Positions 26,498 to 35,003 of a stretch of 64,000 nt of DNA are shown here, piece by piece; position 1 is the first letter of the stretch; each line of letters opens with the position of its first letter. Source of the DNA: Roseiarcus sp963774195 (GTDB lineage Bacteria > Pseudomonadota > Alphaproteobacteria > Rhizobiales > Beijerinckiaceae); contig CAVZDY010000006.1 in NCBI GenBank assembly GCA_963774195.1, positions 124,001 to 188,000 of the forward strand, given 5' to 3'. The translations under genes were made by a program, and so were the position numbers. Below the pieces are notes generated by a model that was not told the DNA's origin, made no database searches, and saw nothing but the letters and a program-made list of their open reading frames with translations.

Positions 26498-28034
26498 CAA
26501 TTCCGCGCTCGGCCGTTCGTCGCGCCCAATCGTCAATCTATCCGGCGAGGGCGCGCAGGACGAAGTCGACGCCCTCTCGGCCGTCGCCATCCGGCCGCAT
26601 GCGTTCGGGCTGGCCGGGCGGCTGCTGTTGCTGACCGTCAGCTTCGTCCTGCTGACGATGGGGCTCTGGTACAGCGCGCGTGTTGCGGCCTATCGCGACA
26701 ACTGGATGCGCGACCGCCTGGTGGTCGCCCACTCCGCGATGATGCTGTTCGGCGAAACGAGCAATCCAACGTTGCCGAAGGATCTCGCCACCAAGATCCT
26801 CGCCACCGTCGACGCCCAGAACATCGTCGTCACGTTGCCGAACGGACGGCGTCTCACCGCAAGCTCCGGGAGCGATCCGCACATCGACGAGATTTACGAG
26901 GTCGGCGACGGCTCGACGATGGAGGGCAATCAGATGGCCTTCCGTACGCTGTTCGCCGAACCGGGTTCGCTGATCCGCATCGTCGGGCGCACGCAGAACA
27001 GCGACTTGGTCGAAGTCACGGTCGATCAGTCGTCGCTGATCGACGCGCTGTGGCGGATTTCCCGCAATTTCCTCACGCTCTCGCTGATCGTGTCGGCGGT
27101 GGTGACCTGCGTGCTCTGGGCGGCGCTATGGTGGATGGTGATCCGGCCGGTGCGGCGCCTCACCTCCAGCATCATGGCGTTCGGCGAGCGCCCGCAAGAC
27201 GGGGCGCAGATCGATCTGGCTCGGCTGCGCAATGACGAAATCGGCCGCGCTGAGGCCGCGCTGGCTGCGATGCAGGGCTCGCTCTCGCGGGAGCTGGCCC
27301 AGCGCAAGCGCCTCGCCGAACTCGGCATGGCCGTCGCGCGCATCAACCACGATCTGCGCAATATGCTGTCGGCTGCGCAGCTCATTTCCGACCGCCTCAC
27401 GACCATTCCCGATCCGCTTGCCCAGCGACTTGCTCCGCGGCTGGTGGCGACGCTCGACCGCGCCATCCAATTCTGCCAAGCCACGCTCAGCTACGGCGGC
27501 GGACGCGAGCAGGCCCCCGCCCCTCGCACATTCGACCTGCGCGAGCTGGCTCGCCAGATCGTCGAGACCGCGGAAGCACAGAAGCCCGGCGCGATCGCCT
27601 ATACGATCGACATTCCCCCCAATTTCGAGTTGCACGCCGATCCGGACCAGGTGGTGCGCGTGATCGAAAATTTGTGCCGCAACGCGGCCCAGGTGTTGTG
27701 CAACCAGGGCTCGCAGAACGGCCGGCCTCCGGCGATTCGCCTCGCCGCGATTCGCACCGACGGCGTCGCGTTGATCGAGATCAGCGACACCGGTCCCGGC
27801 TTCCCTCCGGATCACCGCGCTCGCATCTTCGAGCCGTTTCACACGTCGACGCGTAGGGACGGCGCCGGCCTCGGCCTCGCCATCGCCGCCGATCTCATCA
27901 CGCGCAACGGCGGCTCGATCGGCCTCGCCGAATCCAAGAGCGACGATTTCTACTGCGGCGCGCGCTTTCTGATCACGCTGCCGACGCCGCACGAAGAGAC
28001 TCGCAAGTTCGCTAGAGGCGCCCGCGGCGCATAA
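26478..28034 (+). CDS. Orphan membrane sensor histidine kinase
   Basis: A 518-residue inner-membrane kinase. A first transmembrane helix at about residues 46-66 and a second near 195-220 bracket an extracytoplasmic sensing region with no recognisable ligand-binding motif. A HAMP-like linker follows, then the phospho-acceptor box HDLRNMLSA with His291, N-box NLCRNAAQ, G1 DTGPGFP and G2 GAGLGLAIA. HDLRN resembles the HATPase kinases whose partners are often encoded elsewhere. No response regulator lies within 20 kb. ATG 26478 overlaps the end of denD by 20 bases in another frame, implying co-expression with that metabolic gene. Confidence 0.87.
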   Translation: MSALLPDNSALGRSSRPIVNLSGEGAQDEVDALSAVAIRPHAFGLAGRLLLLTVSFVLLTMGLWYSARVAAYRDNWMRDRLVVAHSAMMLFGETSNPTLPKDLATKILATVDAQNIVVTLPNGRRLTASSGSDPHIDEIYEVGDGSTMEGNQMAFRTLFAEPGSLIRIVGRTQNSDLVEVTVDQSSLIDALWRISRNFLTLSLIVSAVVTCVLWAALWWMVIRPVRRLTSSIMAFGERPQDGAQIDLARLRNDEIGRAEAALAAMQGSLSRELAQRKRLAELGMAVARINHDLRNMLSAAQLISDRLTTIPDPLAQRLAPRLVATLDRAIQFCQATLSYGGGREQAPAPRTFDLRELARQIVETAEAQKPGAIAYTIDIPPNFELHADPDQVVRVIENLCRNAAQVLCNQGSQNGRPPAIRLAAIRTDGVALIEISDTGPGFPPDHRARIFEPFHTSTRRDGAGLGLAIAADLITRNGGSIGLAESKSDDFYCGARFLITLPTPHEETRKFARGARGA

Positions 28035-28117
28035 CAACAGCGAGATCACGCAAAAATGCGCGTGCGCCCATGTGCGCGCGGCGTTATCTCAGTGACGCCC
28101 AAATCTTCCAGGCCTTT

Positions 28118-29011
28118 ATGACCACCTCTTCCTCCTCCGCCTCCCGCACGATGACAGGCGCCGCCCTGGCCGTGACCGGGTGGGCGGTCTTCAGCCTGCA
28201 AGACGCGATCGTCAAATTGCTGGTCGTGGACCTGCCCGTGCCCGAGGTGCTGTTCGCGCGCTCGGTGGTCATCCTCGTCATTTCGGGCGCGCTCGCCAAG
28301 CGCGCCGATTTCGTCGCGATGATCAAACCGCGCAACAGCGCTGCAATCGCACTGCGCTCGTTGATCATCCTGTTCGCATGGTTCGCCTATTACAGCGCCT
28401 CCCGCTCGCTGCAGCTTGCCGAAATGGTCACCATCTATTTCGCAGGCCCGCTGTTCGTCGTCGCCATGTCCGGTCCCTTTCTGCGCGAGACCGTGGGGCC
28501 CGGCCGATGGCTGGCGACCATTGTCGGGTTCGCCGGCGTCTTGGTCGCGGCGAACCCGACGGGCGTTGCCGATCTAACGCCTGCCCTGCTTGCCCTGTTC
28601 GCCGCTTTCTGCTGGGCGGTCACGACCTTGCTGGCGCGCACCCTGACCAAGGGGGTCAGCACCAGCGCGATGATGATCGGCAGCAACCTCGCCTTCCTCA
28701 TCGCCTGCGCCGCGCTTGGCCCGGCTCTGTTCGTCTGGCCGACCGCTCACGAGGTCGAGTTGATGGCCGCGCTCGGCTGCATCGGCTGCCTGGGACAATA
28801 CCTGTGGTTCGAGGGGATGCGCCGCGCGCAGGCCTCGCTGCTCGCGCCGTTGGAATATTCGATGCTGGTCTACGCGATTGCCTGGGGGTGGCTGATCTTC
28901 GGCGATTGGCCGCAGGCGCGCACGCTTGTCGGCGCCGCCATCGTACTGGCCAGCGGCCTCTTCGTTCTGCTGTTGGAGGCGCGGCGCTACCGAATCGCCG
29001 CACGAGCCTGA
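28118..29011 (+). CDS. EamA/DMT-family transporter
   Basis: A 297-residue drug/metabolite transporter-type permease with ten hydrophobic helices in two EamA repeats (about residues 10-140 and 150-290). Helix-end signatures such as GWAVFSLQDAIVKL and AYYSASRSLQLAEMVTIYF are seen, typical of the RhaT/EamA branch. ATG 28118 gives a short polar leader; an in-frame ATG at 28070 would add 16 residues without a ribosome-binding site. Such proteins export amino acids or other small metabolites, and the substrate is unknown. It is 83 bases beyond the kinase gene. Confidence 0.85.
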   Translation: MTTSSSSASRTMTGAALAVTGWAVFSLQDAIVKLLVVDLPVPEVLFARSVVILVISGALAKRADFVAMIKPRNSAAIALRSLIILFAWFAYYSASRSLQLAEMVTIYFAGPLFVVAMSGPFLRETVGPGRWLATIVGFAGVLVAANPTGVADLTPALLALFAAFCWAVTTLLARTLTKGVSTSAMMIGSNLAFLIACAALGPALFVWPTAHEVELMAALGCIGCLGQYLWFEGMRRAQASLLAPLEYSMLVYAIAWGWLIFGDWPQARTLVGAAIVLASGLFVLLLEARRYRIAARA

Positions 29012-29128
29012 TCCGCCGCGCCGAGCGCCGGTTTACGCGGGCTTCCGCATCCATTATCTCTCCCCGGTCGCCCACCACTTGTCGCGCGCTGTTGACGAAC
29101 AACCGGCGTGACGAGTTCGCCGCGCGCT

Positions 29129-29242
29129 TTAGGAGCGAGTTCGTTTTGTTCGAACCGATGCCGTCATTGCGAACGAAGCGAAGCAATCCAGCAGCGCCGA
29201 GCGGAACGACGTGTTGCTTCGCCGTGGCGCTCCTCGCAATAC
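29129..29242. repeat. Dispersed GAAGCAATCCAG repeat, copy A
   Basis: A unit from 29129 to 29191 beginning TTAGGAGCGAG and ending GAAGCAATCCAG is followed by a partial reverse-complement arm to 29242 (TTGCTTCGCC then CTCGCAAT). The same unit, including its left part with CGTTTTGTTCGA, recurs at 30070-30125 and in reverse at 34940-35003. It lies in the gap between the EamA gene and nadK. Confidence 0.8.
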
Positions 29243-29280
29243 CGTTTCGACCCCATCGCAATTCGCTCTAGGAGCCCGAC

Positions 29281-30072
29281 ATGGCCGCACGCGCGAACGC
29301 CAATCAGCGCAATGATGCGATTTGCTTCCTTTCCTCGGGCGCGCCGGAGGCGGACGACGCGCTCGCCAAGCTGGTGGCGCGCTATGGCGATTGCAGTCCC
29401 GAAGAAGCCGACGTGATCGTTGCGCTCGGCGGCGACGGCCTGATGCTGCAGACGCTGCATCGGACGATGCATGCGCCCAAGCCCATTTACGGCATGAATC
29501 GCGGCTCGGTCGGCTTCCTGATGAACGAGTACGCCGACCGCGGCCTGCGCAAACGCCTGGCGGAGGCGCGCCCCTCGATTATCCACCCCTTGCTGATGTG
29601 TGCGACGACCGTCGCCGGCGTCGCCACAACCTCCAGGGCGATCAACGAAGTCTCGCTGCTGCGCCAGACCTACCAGGCCGCCAAGCTCGCCATCAGCGTC
29701 GACGGCGCTGCGCGCATGCCCGAATTGATCGCGGACGGCATTCTGGTCTCCACGCCTGCCGGATCGACCGCTTACAATCTCTCCGCCAACGGCCCGATCC
29801 TGCCGCTGGACGCGCCGCTGATGGCGCTGACGCCGATCTCCGCATTCCGGCCACGCCGCTGGCGCGGCGCCCTACTGTCGGACCGCGCCCGCGTCGCCAT
29901 CGAGGCGCTGGAGGCCGACAAGCGGCCCGTCGCCGCGGTCGCCGACCATTTCGAGATCCGGGACGTCGTGCGGGTCGAAGTCGAGACCGATCATGCAACC
30001 TCGCTGATCTTGTTGCACGATCCCGGCCATTCGCTCGACGAACGCATTTTGCGCGAGCAGTTCGGCCCGTAG
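29281..30072 (+). CDS. nadK: NAD kinase
   Basis: A 263-residue ATP-NAD kinase that phosphorylates NAD+ to NADP+, an essential cytoplasmic reaction. The catalytic ALGGDGLML (GGDG), the GMNRGSVGFLMNEY loop, the INEVSLLRQT (NE-containing) NAD-binding segment and STPAGSTAYNLSANGPI are all present, as is usual for the short alphaproteobacterial form. ATG 29281 directly follows GGAGCCCGAC. The stop codon TAG at 30070-30072 is the first part of repeat copy B. Confidence 0.95.
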   Translation: MAARANANQRNDAICFLSSGAPEADDALAKLVARYGDCSPEEADVIVALGGDGLMLQTLHRTMHAPKPIYGMNRGSVGFLMNEYADRGLRKRLAEARPSIIHPLLMCATTVAGVATTSRAINEVSLLRQTYQAAKLAISVDGAARMPELIADGILVSTPAGSTAYNLSANGPILPLDAPLMALTPISAFRPRRWRGALLSDRARVAIEALEADKRPVAAVADHFEIRDVVRVEVETDHATSLILLHDPGHSLDERILREQFGP

Positions 30073-30125
30073 GGCGTTGTGCAGTTACGTTGAGCCGTCT
30101 TTGCGAGCAGAGCGAAGCAATCCAG
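30070..30125. repeat. Dispersed GAAGCAATCCAG repeat, copy B, containing the nadK stop
   Basis: Starts with the nadK stop codon (TAGGGCGTTG), continues GTTGAGCCGTC and ends GCGAAGCAATCCAG. It is a shorter, unpaired version of the unit at 29129-29191. Alignment with copies A and C covers the whole 56 bases with small gaps. Confidence 0.7.
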
Positions 30126-30211
30126 CGATCGAGGTCTCGCCAGCAAGTCGCGAGTCGTTCCGTCGGCGCCTCAATCGGCTGACGCTTCGATCTCTGGATC
30201 GCCGCGCTACG

Positions 30212-31594
30212 CTAAGAAGAAACAACACGCTAAGTGGCGGCGTTGGCGTGCGAATCAGGCTCGGCTCAGGCGGCTTGCGAGATCGGCTGCAAGGTAGCGT
30301 CGTAGCCGAGATCGCGGATTTGCCGGACTAGGCGATTGAGTTTGGCCTTGGGCCGGCGGCCCTCGAAATAGGCGCCGCCGAGGTCGCGGTGCGGGACGCC
30401 GTCTTTGAGCATGTGGTAGACCGCGGTGAAGCGAGGCGGCGACGGCGCAGACCGCTTTTTGCGGGCCGCGTCTGGCGCGCAGGCGGAAAAACTGGGCGGA
30501 GTAATAGCTCGCCTTGGCGCGCTTGGCCGCCCACGCGCACTGAACGAGCATGGTCTTCAGCCACGGCGCGCCCTTGCGCAGGCGACCGCGCCGGCGTTTG
30601 CCGGCGCTTTCGTTCTGCGCCGGGCAGAGGCCCGCCCAGGCGACGAGATGGCCGGCGGTGGCGAAGCGGCCCATGTCGGGGCCGATCTCGGAGAGGATCG
30701 TCAACGCGGATAAGCGGCTGACCCCGGGAATGGTGACGAGCAAGCCGATCAAGTCGCGAAACCCAGCTTTGCGCTCGATCCGTTGGTCGAGCCGCGCGAG
30801 GCGCTCGTCGGCCTCGCGGTCGAGCTCGCCGATGGTCGCCGCCAGCGCGTCGTACTGCTGCAAATGGAGCCGCAGCAGGAAGCGATGATGATCGGTCAGG
30901 CGGCCGTGCAGCGCGTCGTAGAGCTGCTTGGGCGAGGCCTTCAGCCGCCGGTCGGTCAAGGCGACGAGCTTGCGCGGATCGCGCTGGCCGCCGATCATCG
31001 CTTCGATCACGCGGCGCCCGTTGCCGCCCATGATGTCGCTGATCACCGAATCGAGGCGAATGTTGGCTTCCGTCAGCGTCTTCTGGATGCGTTGGACATG
31101 GCCGCACTGCTCGCGCACCAGCTGCTTACGGGTGCGCATCAACGTGCGCAGCCCGTGCAGCGGTTCGTCGGGAACGAAGCTCGCCCGGATCAAGCCGAAC
31201 GCGGCGAGATCGGCGATCCAGGTCGCGTCGTTGACGTCGGTCTTGCGGCCGGGAACCGCCTTGATGTGCGCGGCGTTGGCCACGATCATCGCATAGTCGC
31301 CGTCGGCCAGTATCTTCCAAATCGGCATCCAGTAGACGCCGGTCGCCTCCATCGCGACCCGCTCGCAGCGCGCCGCGACCAGCCAGTCCTTGAGCGCGCC
31401 AAGGCCGGCCGTCGTCGTCTCGAACGTTCGACAGTCCCGGTGGGTCTTGCCAGCCGCCATCGCGCGCACGCACGCCACGACGCTGTCCTTGTGGACGTCG
31501 AGGCCGGCCACCCGTTCGTGCAGAACTTCCATCATCGCCTCCATCGCTCGCCGCGCCGGCAAGGACGCCGATGGAAGAGGAATGCTAAGAAGAA
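30212..31594 (-). mobile_element. IS110-type insertion sequence (degenerate)
   Basis: The transposase-bearing stretch is bracketed by an identical 11-base direct repeat, GCTAAGAAGAA, at 30212-30222 and 31584-31594. IS110 elements typically lack terminal inverted repeats, and none are seen. The true ends cannot be fixed from one copy. The direct repeats may be target duplication, element ends or coincidence. A 3' frameshift in the transposase suggests an inactive copy, or an assembly error. Confidence 0.6.
30266..31544 (-). pseudogene. IS110 family transposase, frameshifted near the 3' end
   Basis: Encodes the DEDD (RuvC-like) domain first: GLDVHKD, MEATGVYW and TDVNDATWIAD supply acidic catalytic residues. 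The Transposase_20 domain follows, with TIPGVSRLSALTILSEIG, AWAGLCP and KGAPWLKTMLVQ. After SLH (near 30431) the expected ending AVYHMLKDGVPHRDLGGAYF is found only in another frame, running to a TGA at 30266-30268. The unshifted frame instead yields an arginine-rich nonsense tail to 30255. Start codons at 31544, 31535 and 31532 are all possible. The family moves circular intermediates by a Holliday-junction-like mechanism. The copy is probably inactive as written. Confidence 0.8.
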
Positions 31595-31894
31595 GGCTCC
31601 AGGGCGTCGCCGCCCCTACGCGCAAGACGAGATCATCACGGCGTCCCGGGTCCAACTCGCGACCGAGCTCAACGGCATCAGTGAGAAGCCGACCTCTTGC
31701 CGACGACCCGAAAATCCTACCACGATGGCAGCGCGCCGGCCCCGTTTCATTCAGCAAGATCGCCTGCAAAGGCGGTCCTAACTCGCGATGACGGCCGGGT
31801 CCGGTTCAACCTAAAGACAGCGTATTCCGGGGAAATGAGGCGTGCGGGGCTTCCAGCAAGCCGCCGCAGACTCGGCCAGCAGAGGAGCGGGCGG
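31545..31894. other. Gene-free interval between the IS and nudK
   Basis: No supported gene in 350 bases. The stretch contains the right-hand GCTAAGAAGAA repeat of the insertion sequence (31584-31594) and, near its end, the AGAGGAG ribosome-binding site of nudK (31881-31887). Confidence 0.5.
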
Positions 31895-32479
31895 ATGGCC
31901 CAAAGCGTGAAGATTTTCCAGGAGCGGTTGCTCAGCCAGAAGCGGTTTCGTCTCACCACGACGACAGCCGAGATCGTCGAGGCGGATGGCTCGCGCCGCA
32001 TCGTCGACCACGAGATCTACCACTACGGCCAAGCGGCCGCCGTTCTGCTTTATGATCCGGTCCGCCGGCTCGTGCGGCTCGTCAAGCAGTTCCGTCTTGC
32101 GGCCTACCTTGCCGACGGCGCGCTGGAGACGATCGAAGCCTGCGCCGGCATGCTCGACGGCGACCAAGCGGAGGCCTGCGTGATCCGCGAAGCGTTCGAA
32201 GAGACGGGCGTGCGCGTTGCCGAGGCGAAACATGCGTTCAACAGCTATATGAGTCCGGGCGGCGTCACCGAGATCATCAGCTGCTTCGTCGCGCCCTACG
32301 GGGCGGAGGATTGCATTGGGGCGGGAGGCGGCGTCGACGACGACGAACACATCGAGATTCTCGAGGTCTCGATCGAGGGCGCCTTGGCGATGATTGAAAG
32401 CGGCGCCATCCGCGACGCCAAGACGATCGCCCTCCTGTACTACGCGAAGGCGAACGGCTGCTTCGACGCACCCCGATAA
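31895..32479 (+). CDS. nudK: GDP-mannose pyrophosphatase NudK-like Nudix hydrolase
   Basis: A 194-residue Nudix hydrolase closely resembling NudK, which splits GDP-mannose into GMP and mannose-1-phosphate. Shared features include the start VKIFQERLLSQKRFRL, VKQFRLA and ETIEACAGMLDGDQAEAC. The Nudix box ends REAFEETG, and further shared features are YMSPGGVTE, a Gly-rich GGGVDDDEHIE loop and SGAIRDAKT. ATG 31895 is chosen for AGAGGAG ten bases upstream. It converges on ldtP with 26 bases between. Related ADP-ribose pyrophosphatases are less similar in the C-terminal half. Confidence 0.88.
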   Translation: MAQSVKIFQERLLSQKRFRLTTTTAEIVEADGSRRIVDHEIYHYGQAAAVLLYDPVRRLVRLVKQFRLAAYLADGALETIEACAGMLDGDQAEACVIREAFEETGVRVAEAKHAFNSYMSPGGVTEIISCFVAPYGAEDCIGAGGGVDDDEHIEILEVSIEGALAMIESGAIRDAKTIALLYYAKANGCFDAPR

Positions 32480-32505
32480 GGGGGCGCGTCGCGTCGGCTC
32501 TGAAG

Positions 32506-33813
32506 TTAGTCCTGCGGCACGGCGAGCGGCTGGGCCGGGATCGCCGAAGCGACCGGCCCAGGGCCCGAGCCGTCGCGCTGGTAGATGTCCGGGCGGAACT
32601 GCACGATGCCGTCCGGCGTCGCCCAGGCGGTGATGTAGACCCAATAGACGTTGACCGGCTTCTCCAGCTTGACGTCGATGCGCTGCCCGGAATTGATCGC
32701 CTGGTCGATCTGGTCGCGCCCCCAGCCGGGATTGTCCTTCAGCAGCCAGGCCACATAGTCGCGGACGTCCTGCACGCGCACACAGCCCGACGAGACGTAA
32801 CGGAAGTCGTCGCCGAAGATGCCCTTCTCCGGTGTGTCGTGCATGTAGACGCCGTAGGGGTTCGGGATGTTGATGCGCACCGAACCAAGCGAATTGACGT
32901 CAACGCCCTGATCCTGGCGGAACTTGTAGTTCGTCGCCTCGAGGGAATTCCAATTGATCGACTGCGGCGAGACTTCCTGTCCTTCTTTATTGAAGACGCG
33001 GATTTTCTCGTCCGTGAGATAGTTCGGATCGGCCTGCATCCTCGGAATGAGGTCCTTGCGGATGATCGAAGCCGGGACGGTCCAGAAGGGATTGAAATTG
33101 ATCTCCGTCGCCTTGGTCTGCATGATCGGCGACTGGCGATCCATTTTGCCGACGCCCGCCGCGTGGTGCGAATAGACGACCCCGTTTTCGACCGTCTCGA
33201 CCTCCGCCGCGGGAATATTGACCATCACGAAACGCTCGCCGAGATCGCCAGCGAAGGTGCGCAGCCGCACAATGTTGGTCTCGAGCTGTTGCAAACGCGC
33301 CTCGGCGGGGACGTTGAGAGCGGCGATCGTCTCGTTATTGACGACGCCGGTCGCGCTGATGCCGTGCCGGATTTGGAACCGCTTGACCGCCGCCTCGACG
33401 AAGGAGTCGAAGGTCTGTCCCATGCCGACGACCGGATCGAGGTCGCCAGAGGCGATCAGACGTTGACGCAGCGCCTGAACGGCGCGCGATGTGACGCCCA
33501 CTTTGAGCTCGACGGCCGGCACCATGTTCCAGCCGCCGCGGGCGACGATGCTCTGATAGGTCTGGATTGCCTGCTCGGTCGCCGTGACCGTCGCGGCCGA
33601 CAGGGTCGGCGTCGATTCGCGCCTAACCGAGATCCGATCCGACGTCTCGTAGCTCTGCCGCCATTCGGCCTGATCGTCGTCCTCGGCCGTCTCTTGCGCG
33701 CGGGCTTTGAGAACCGTGCTCCCAGCGAAGGCGCAAATCGCCACGCCGGAAAGAAAAGCGCGCCGATCCAGGCGCCGAAAACCGTCCGTTGTCATTGAAA
33801 GCTCTAGCCCCAT
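32506..33813 (-). CDS. ldtP: L,D-transpeptidase LdtP (YkuD family)
   Basis: A 435-residue exported enzyme that makes 3-3 cross-links, or attaches partners, in peptidoglycan. A twin-arginine-like signal (DRRAFLSGVA, cleavage near ARA-QE) is followed by a peptidoglycan-binding domain (about 120-170, FQIRHGISATGVVNNETIAAL) and the YkuD catalytic domain. In the latter, MHDTPEKGIFG and YVSSGCVRVQD provide the His and catalytic Cys. An alternative ATG at 33795 gives 429 residues. It lies 282 bases downstream of ldtR on the same strand. That pairing is the reason for the name: in Liberibacter and relatives LdtR controls LdtP. Confidence 0.88.
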   Translation of the reverse strand: MGLELSMTTDGFRRLDRRAFLSGVAICAFAGSTVLKARAQETAEDDDQAEWRQSYETSDRISVRRESTPTLSAATVTATEQAIQTYQSIVARGGWNMVPAVELKVGVTSRAVQALRQRLIASGDLDPVVGMGQTFDSFVEAAVKRFQIRHGISATGVVNNETIAALNVPAEARLQQLETNIVRLRTFAGDLGERFVMVNIPAAEVETVENGVVYSHHAAGVGKMDRQSPIMQTKATEINFNPFWTVPASIIRKDLIPRMQADPNYLTDEKIRVFNKEGQEVSPQSINWNSLEATNYKFRQDQGVDVNSLGSVRINIPNPYGVYMHDTPEKGIFGDDFRYVSSGCVRVQDVRDYVAWLLKDNPGWGRDQIDQAINSGQRIDVKLEKPVNVYWVYITAWATPDGIVQFRPDIYQRDGSGPGPVASAIPAQPLAVPQD

Positions 33814-34032
33814 CCCTCAATCAGCCGGACGCCAGAATGGCCCCCCGACCCTCGGGGCGGCTCGAAGGGCGCAACCGCCCTCGCGCCTCTCCCGGCGACT
33901 CATGTTCCTTTTCGTGCAGTAACCTTTCCAGTCGGGCGAATTTATGACCGCCTCATCGAGCGCGCGCCGAAGCGCGGGCATCACTATATCTTAGAGTAAC
34001 GGCTGAAACCAGCGAGCGAGCGCAGACGCGAA

Positions 34033-34056
34033 AAGGGCGCCCGTTAGGACGCCCTT
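34033..34056 (-). terminator. Intrinsic terminator after ldtR
   Basis: Read on the minus strand, AAGGGCG and CGCCCTT form a 7-base-pair stem around a 10-base loop, followed by TT inside a TTTT run (34034-34031). It lies 40 bases after the ldtR stop codon, suggesting that ldtR and ldtP are separate transcripts. Confidence 0.65.
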
Positions 34057-34095
34057 CCCGCGAGACGGCCATGGCTACGCCTTCAGGGGCGTTTG

Positions 34096-34608
34096 TCAGA
34101 GCCGGTATTTGATCTGATCCGTCCAGAAGCGCTCGAGACGGGCGAGAGAAACGTTCATTCGAGCGAATTCGTCGGCCATGACGCCGCCGATCTGTTCCAC
34201 CGTCATGGCGTGCTTCTCGTAGAGGCCTACGATGATGCGGTGCACTTCCTCGCCCTTCTCCGTCAGGCTGATTCGCACCGAACGCCGGTCGATGCGCGAT
34301 CGGGCATGATGAAGATAGCCCATCTCGACGAGCTTCTTGACGTTGTACGAAACGTTTGAGCCCAGATAGTAGCCGCGGGTGCGCAGCTCGCCCGCCGTCA
34401 ACTCCTTGTCGCCAATGTTGAACAACAGGAGCGCCTGGACGGCGTTCACGTCGGAGCGGCCGCGCCGATCGAACTCATCCTTGATGACATCGAGGAGACG
34501 GCGATGCAACCGCTCCACCATGGTCAGTGTTTCGAGATATGCTGGCCGAACGGCAGCAATTCTATCATTCCTGGAAACAATCTCTTCAGATTTTGCAAGG
34601 TTCTTCAT
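34096..34608 (-). CDS. ldtR: MarR-family winged-helix regulator LdtR
   Basis: A 170-residue MarR-type regulator. The winged helix spans about residues 55-125 (NAVQALLLFNIGDKELTAGELR, then SNVSYNVKKLVEMGYL as recognition helix, DRRSVRISLTEKG as wing). Helices at both ends make the dimer. Sequence and its position beside an L,D-transpeptidase gene match LdtR, the regulator of ldtP described in Candidatus Liberibacter asiaticus and found across Rhizobiales. A perfect inverted repeat 113 bases upstream of the start (34721-34740) is a candidate site for it. The gene is followed by an intrinsic terminator. Confidence 0.82.
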   Translation of the reverse strand: MKNLAKSEEIVSRNDRIAAVRPAYLETLTMVERLHRRLLDVIKDEFDRRGRSDVNAVQALLLFNIGDKELTAGELRTRGYYLGSNVSYNVKKLVEMGYLHHARSRIDRRSVRISLTEKGEEVHRIIVGLYEKHAMTVEQIGGVMADEFARMNVSLARLERFWTDQIKYRL

Positions 34609-34999
34609 GACACGCTCGCCTGTTCAGCTTCCCCGGCCGAGTTTTTTATTCGGTCCGCTTATGGGAACAACTGTAACCCGCGCCTATGAAGACGAGTTTA
34701 AGAGTCACCGTGAATCCAGGGTTTACTGATTCTGGTAAACTTGAACTGAATCAATATTTTATTGACCTTTGTATCGCGTTAACCGCGCTTCGGGGCTCCC
34801 CCCTTGGCCCGCGCGTGACAAGAGCGGAGATCGCCCATCGCGCTCAACAGCCGGATGCTCAGAACGATGTGAAATCGGGGTCGCGTCGTCATTGCGGGGA
34901 GCGAAGCGACGAAGCAATCCATCGTTCCGCTTGGCGCCGCTGGATTGCTTCGCTCGCGCCCGCAACGACGGCGCCGGCTCGAACAAAACGCAACGCGCT
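34609..34999. other. Gene-free upstream region of ldtR with operator candidate and repeat
   Basis: 391 bases without a supported gene. The part next to ldtR (34609-34780) is AT-rich relative to the window and holds the inverted repeat at 34721-34740. The distal part is taken up by copy C of the GAAGCAATCCAG repeat (34887-35003). Confidence 0.6.
34721..34740. promoter_or_regulatory. Candidate operator upstream of ldtR
   Basis: GTTTACTGATTCTGGTAAAC has perfect 6-base arms with an 8-base spacer in an AT-rich setting. The size fits a MarR-family dimer, so LdtR autoregulation is a reasonable inference. I saw no second copy in front of ldtP. Confidence 0.45.
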
Positions 35000-35003
35000 C
35001 TAA
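34887..35003. repeat. Dispersed GAAGCAATCCAG repeat, copy C, touching the DUF6163 stop
   Basis: Two facing units: 34887-34921 on the plus strand (CGTCATTGCGG to GAAGCAATCC) and 34940-35003 as its reverse complement. The latter includes the full left part with CGTTTTGTTCGA. The minus-strand unit begins with TTAG, whose TAG is the stop codon of the DUF6163 gene (35000-35002). Confidence 0.8.

Noticed and set aside
30255..30430. The arginine-rich C-terminus of the IS110 transposase as a novel domain
   Set aside because: The conserved IS110 ending is found in the neighbouring frame, so the arginine-rich tail is a frameshift product.
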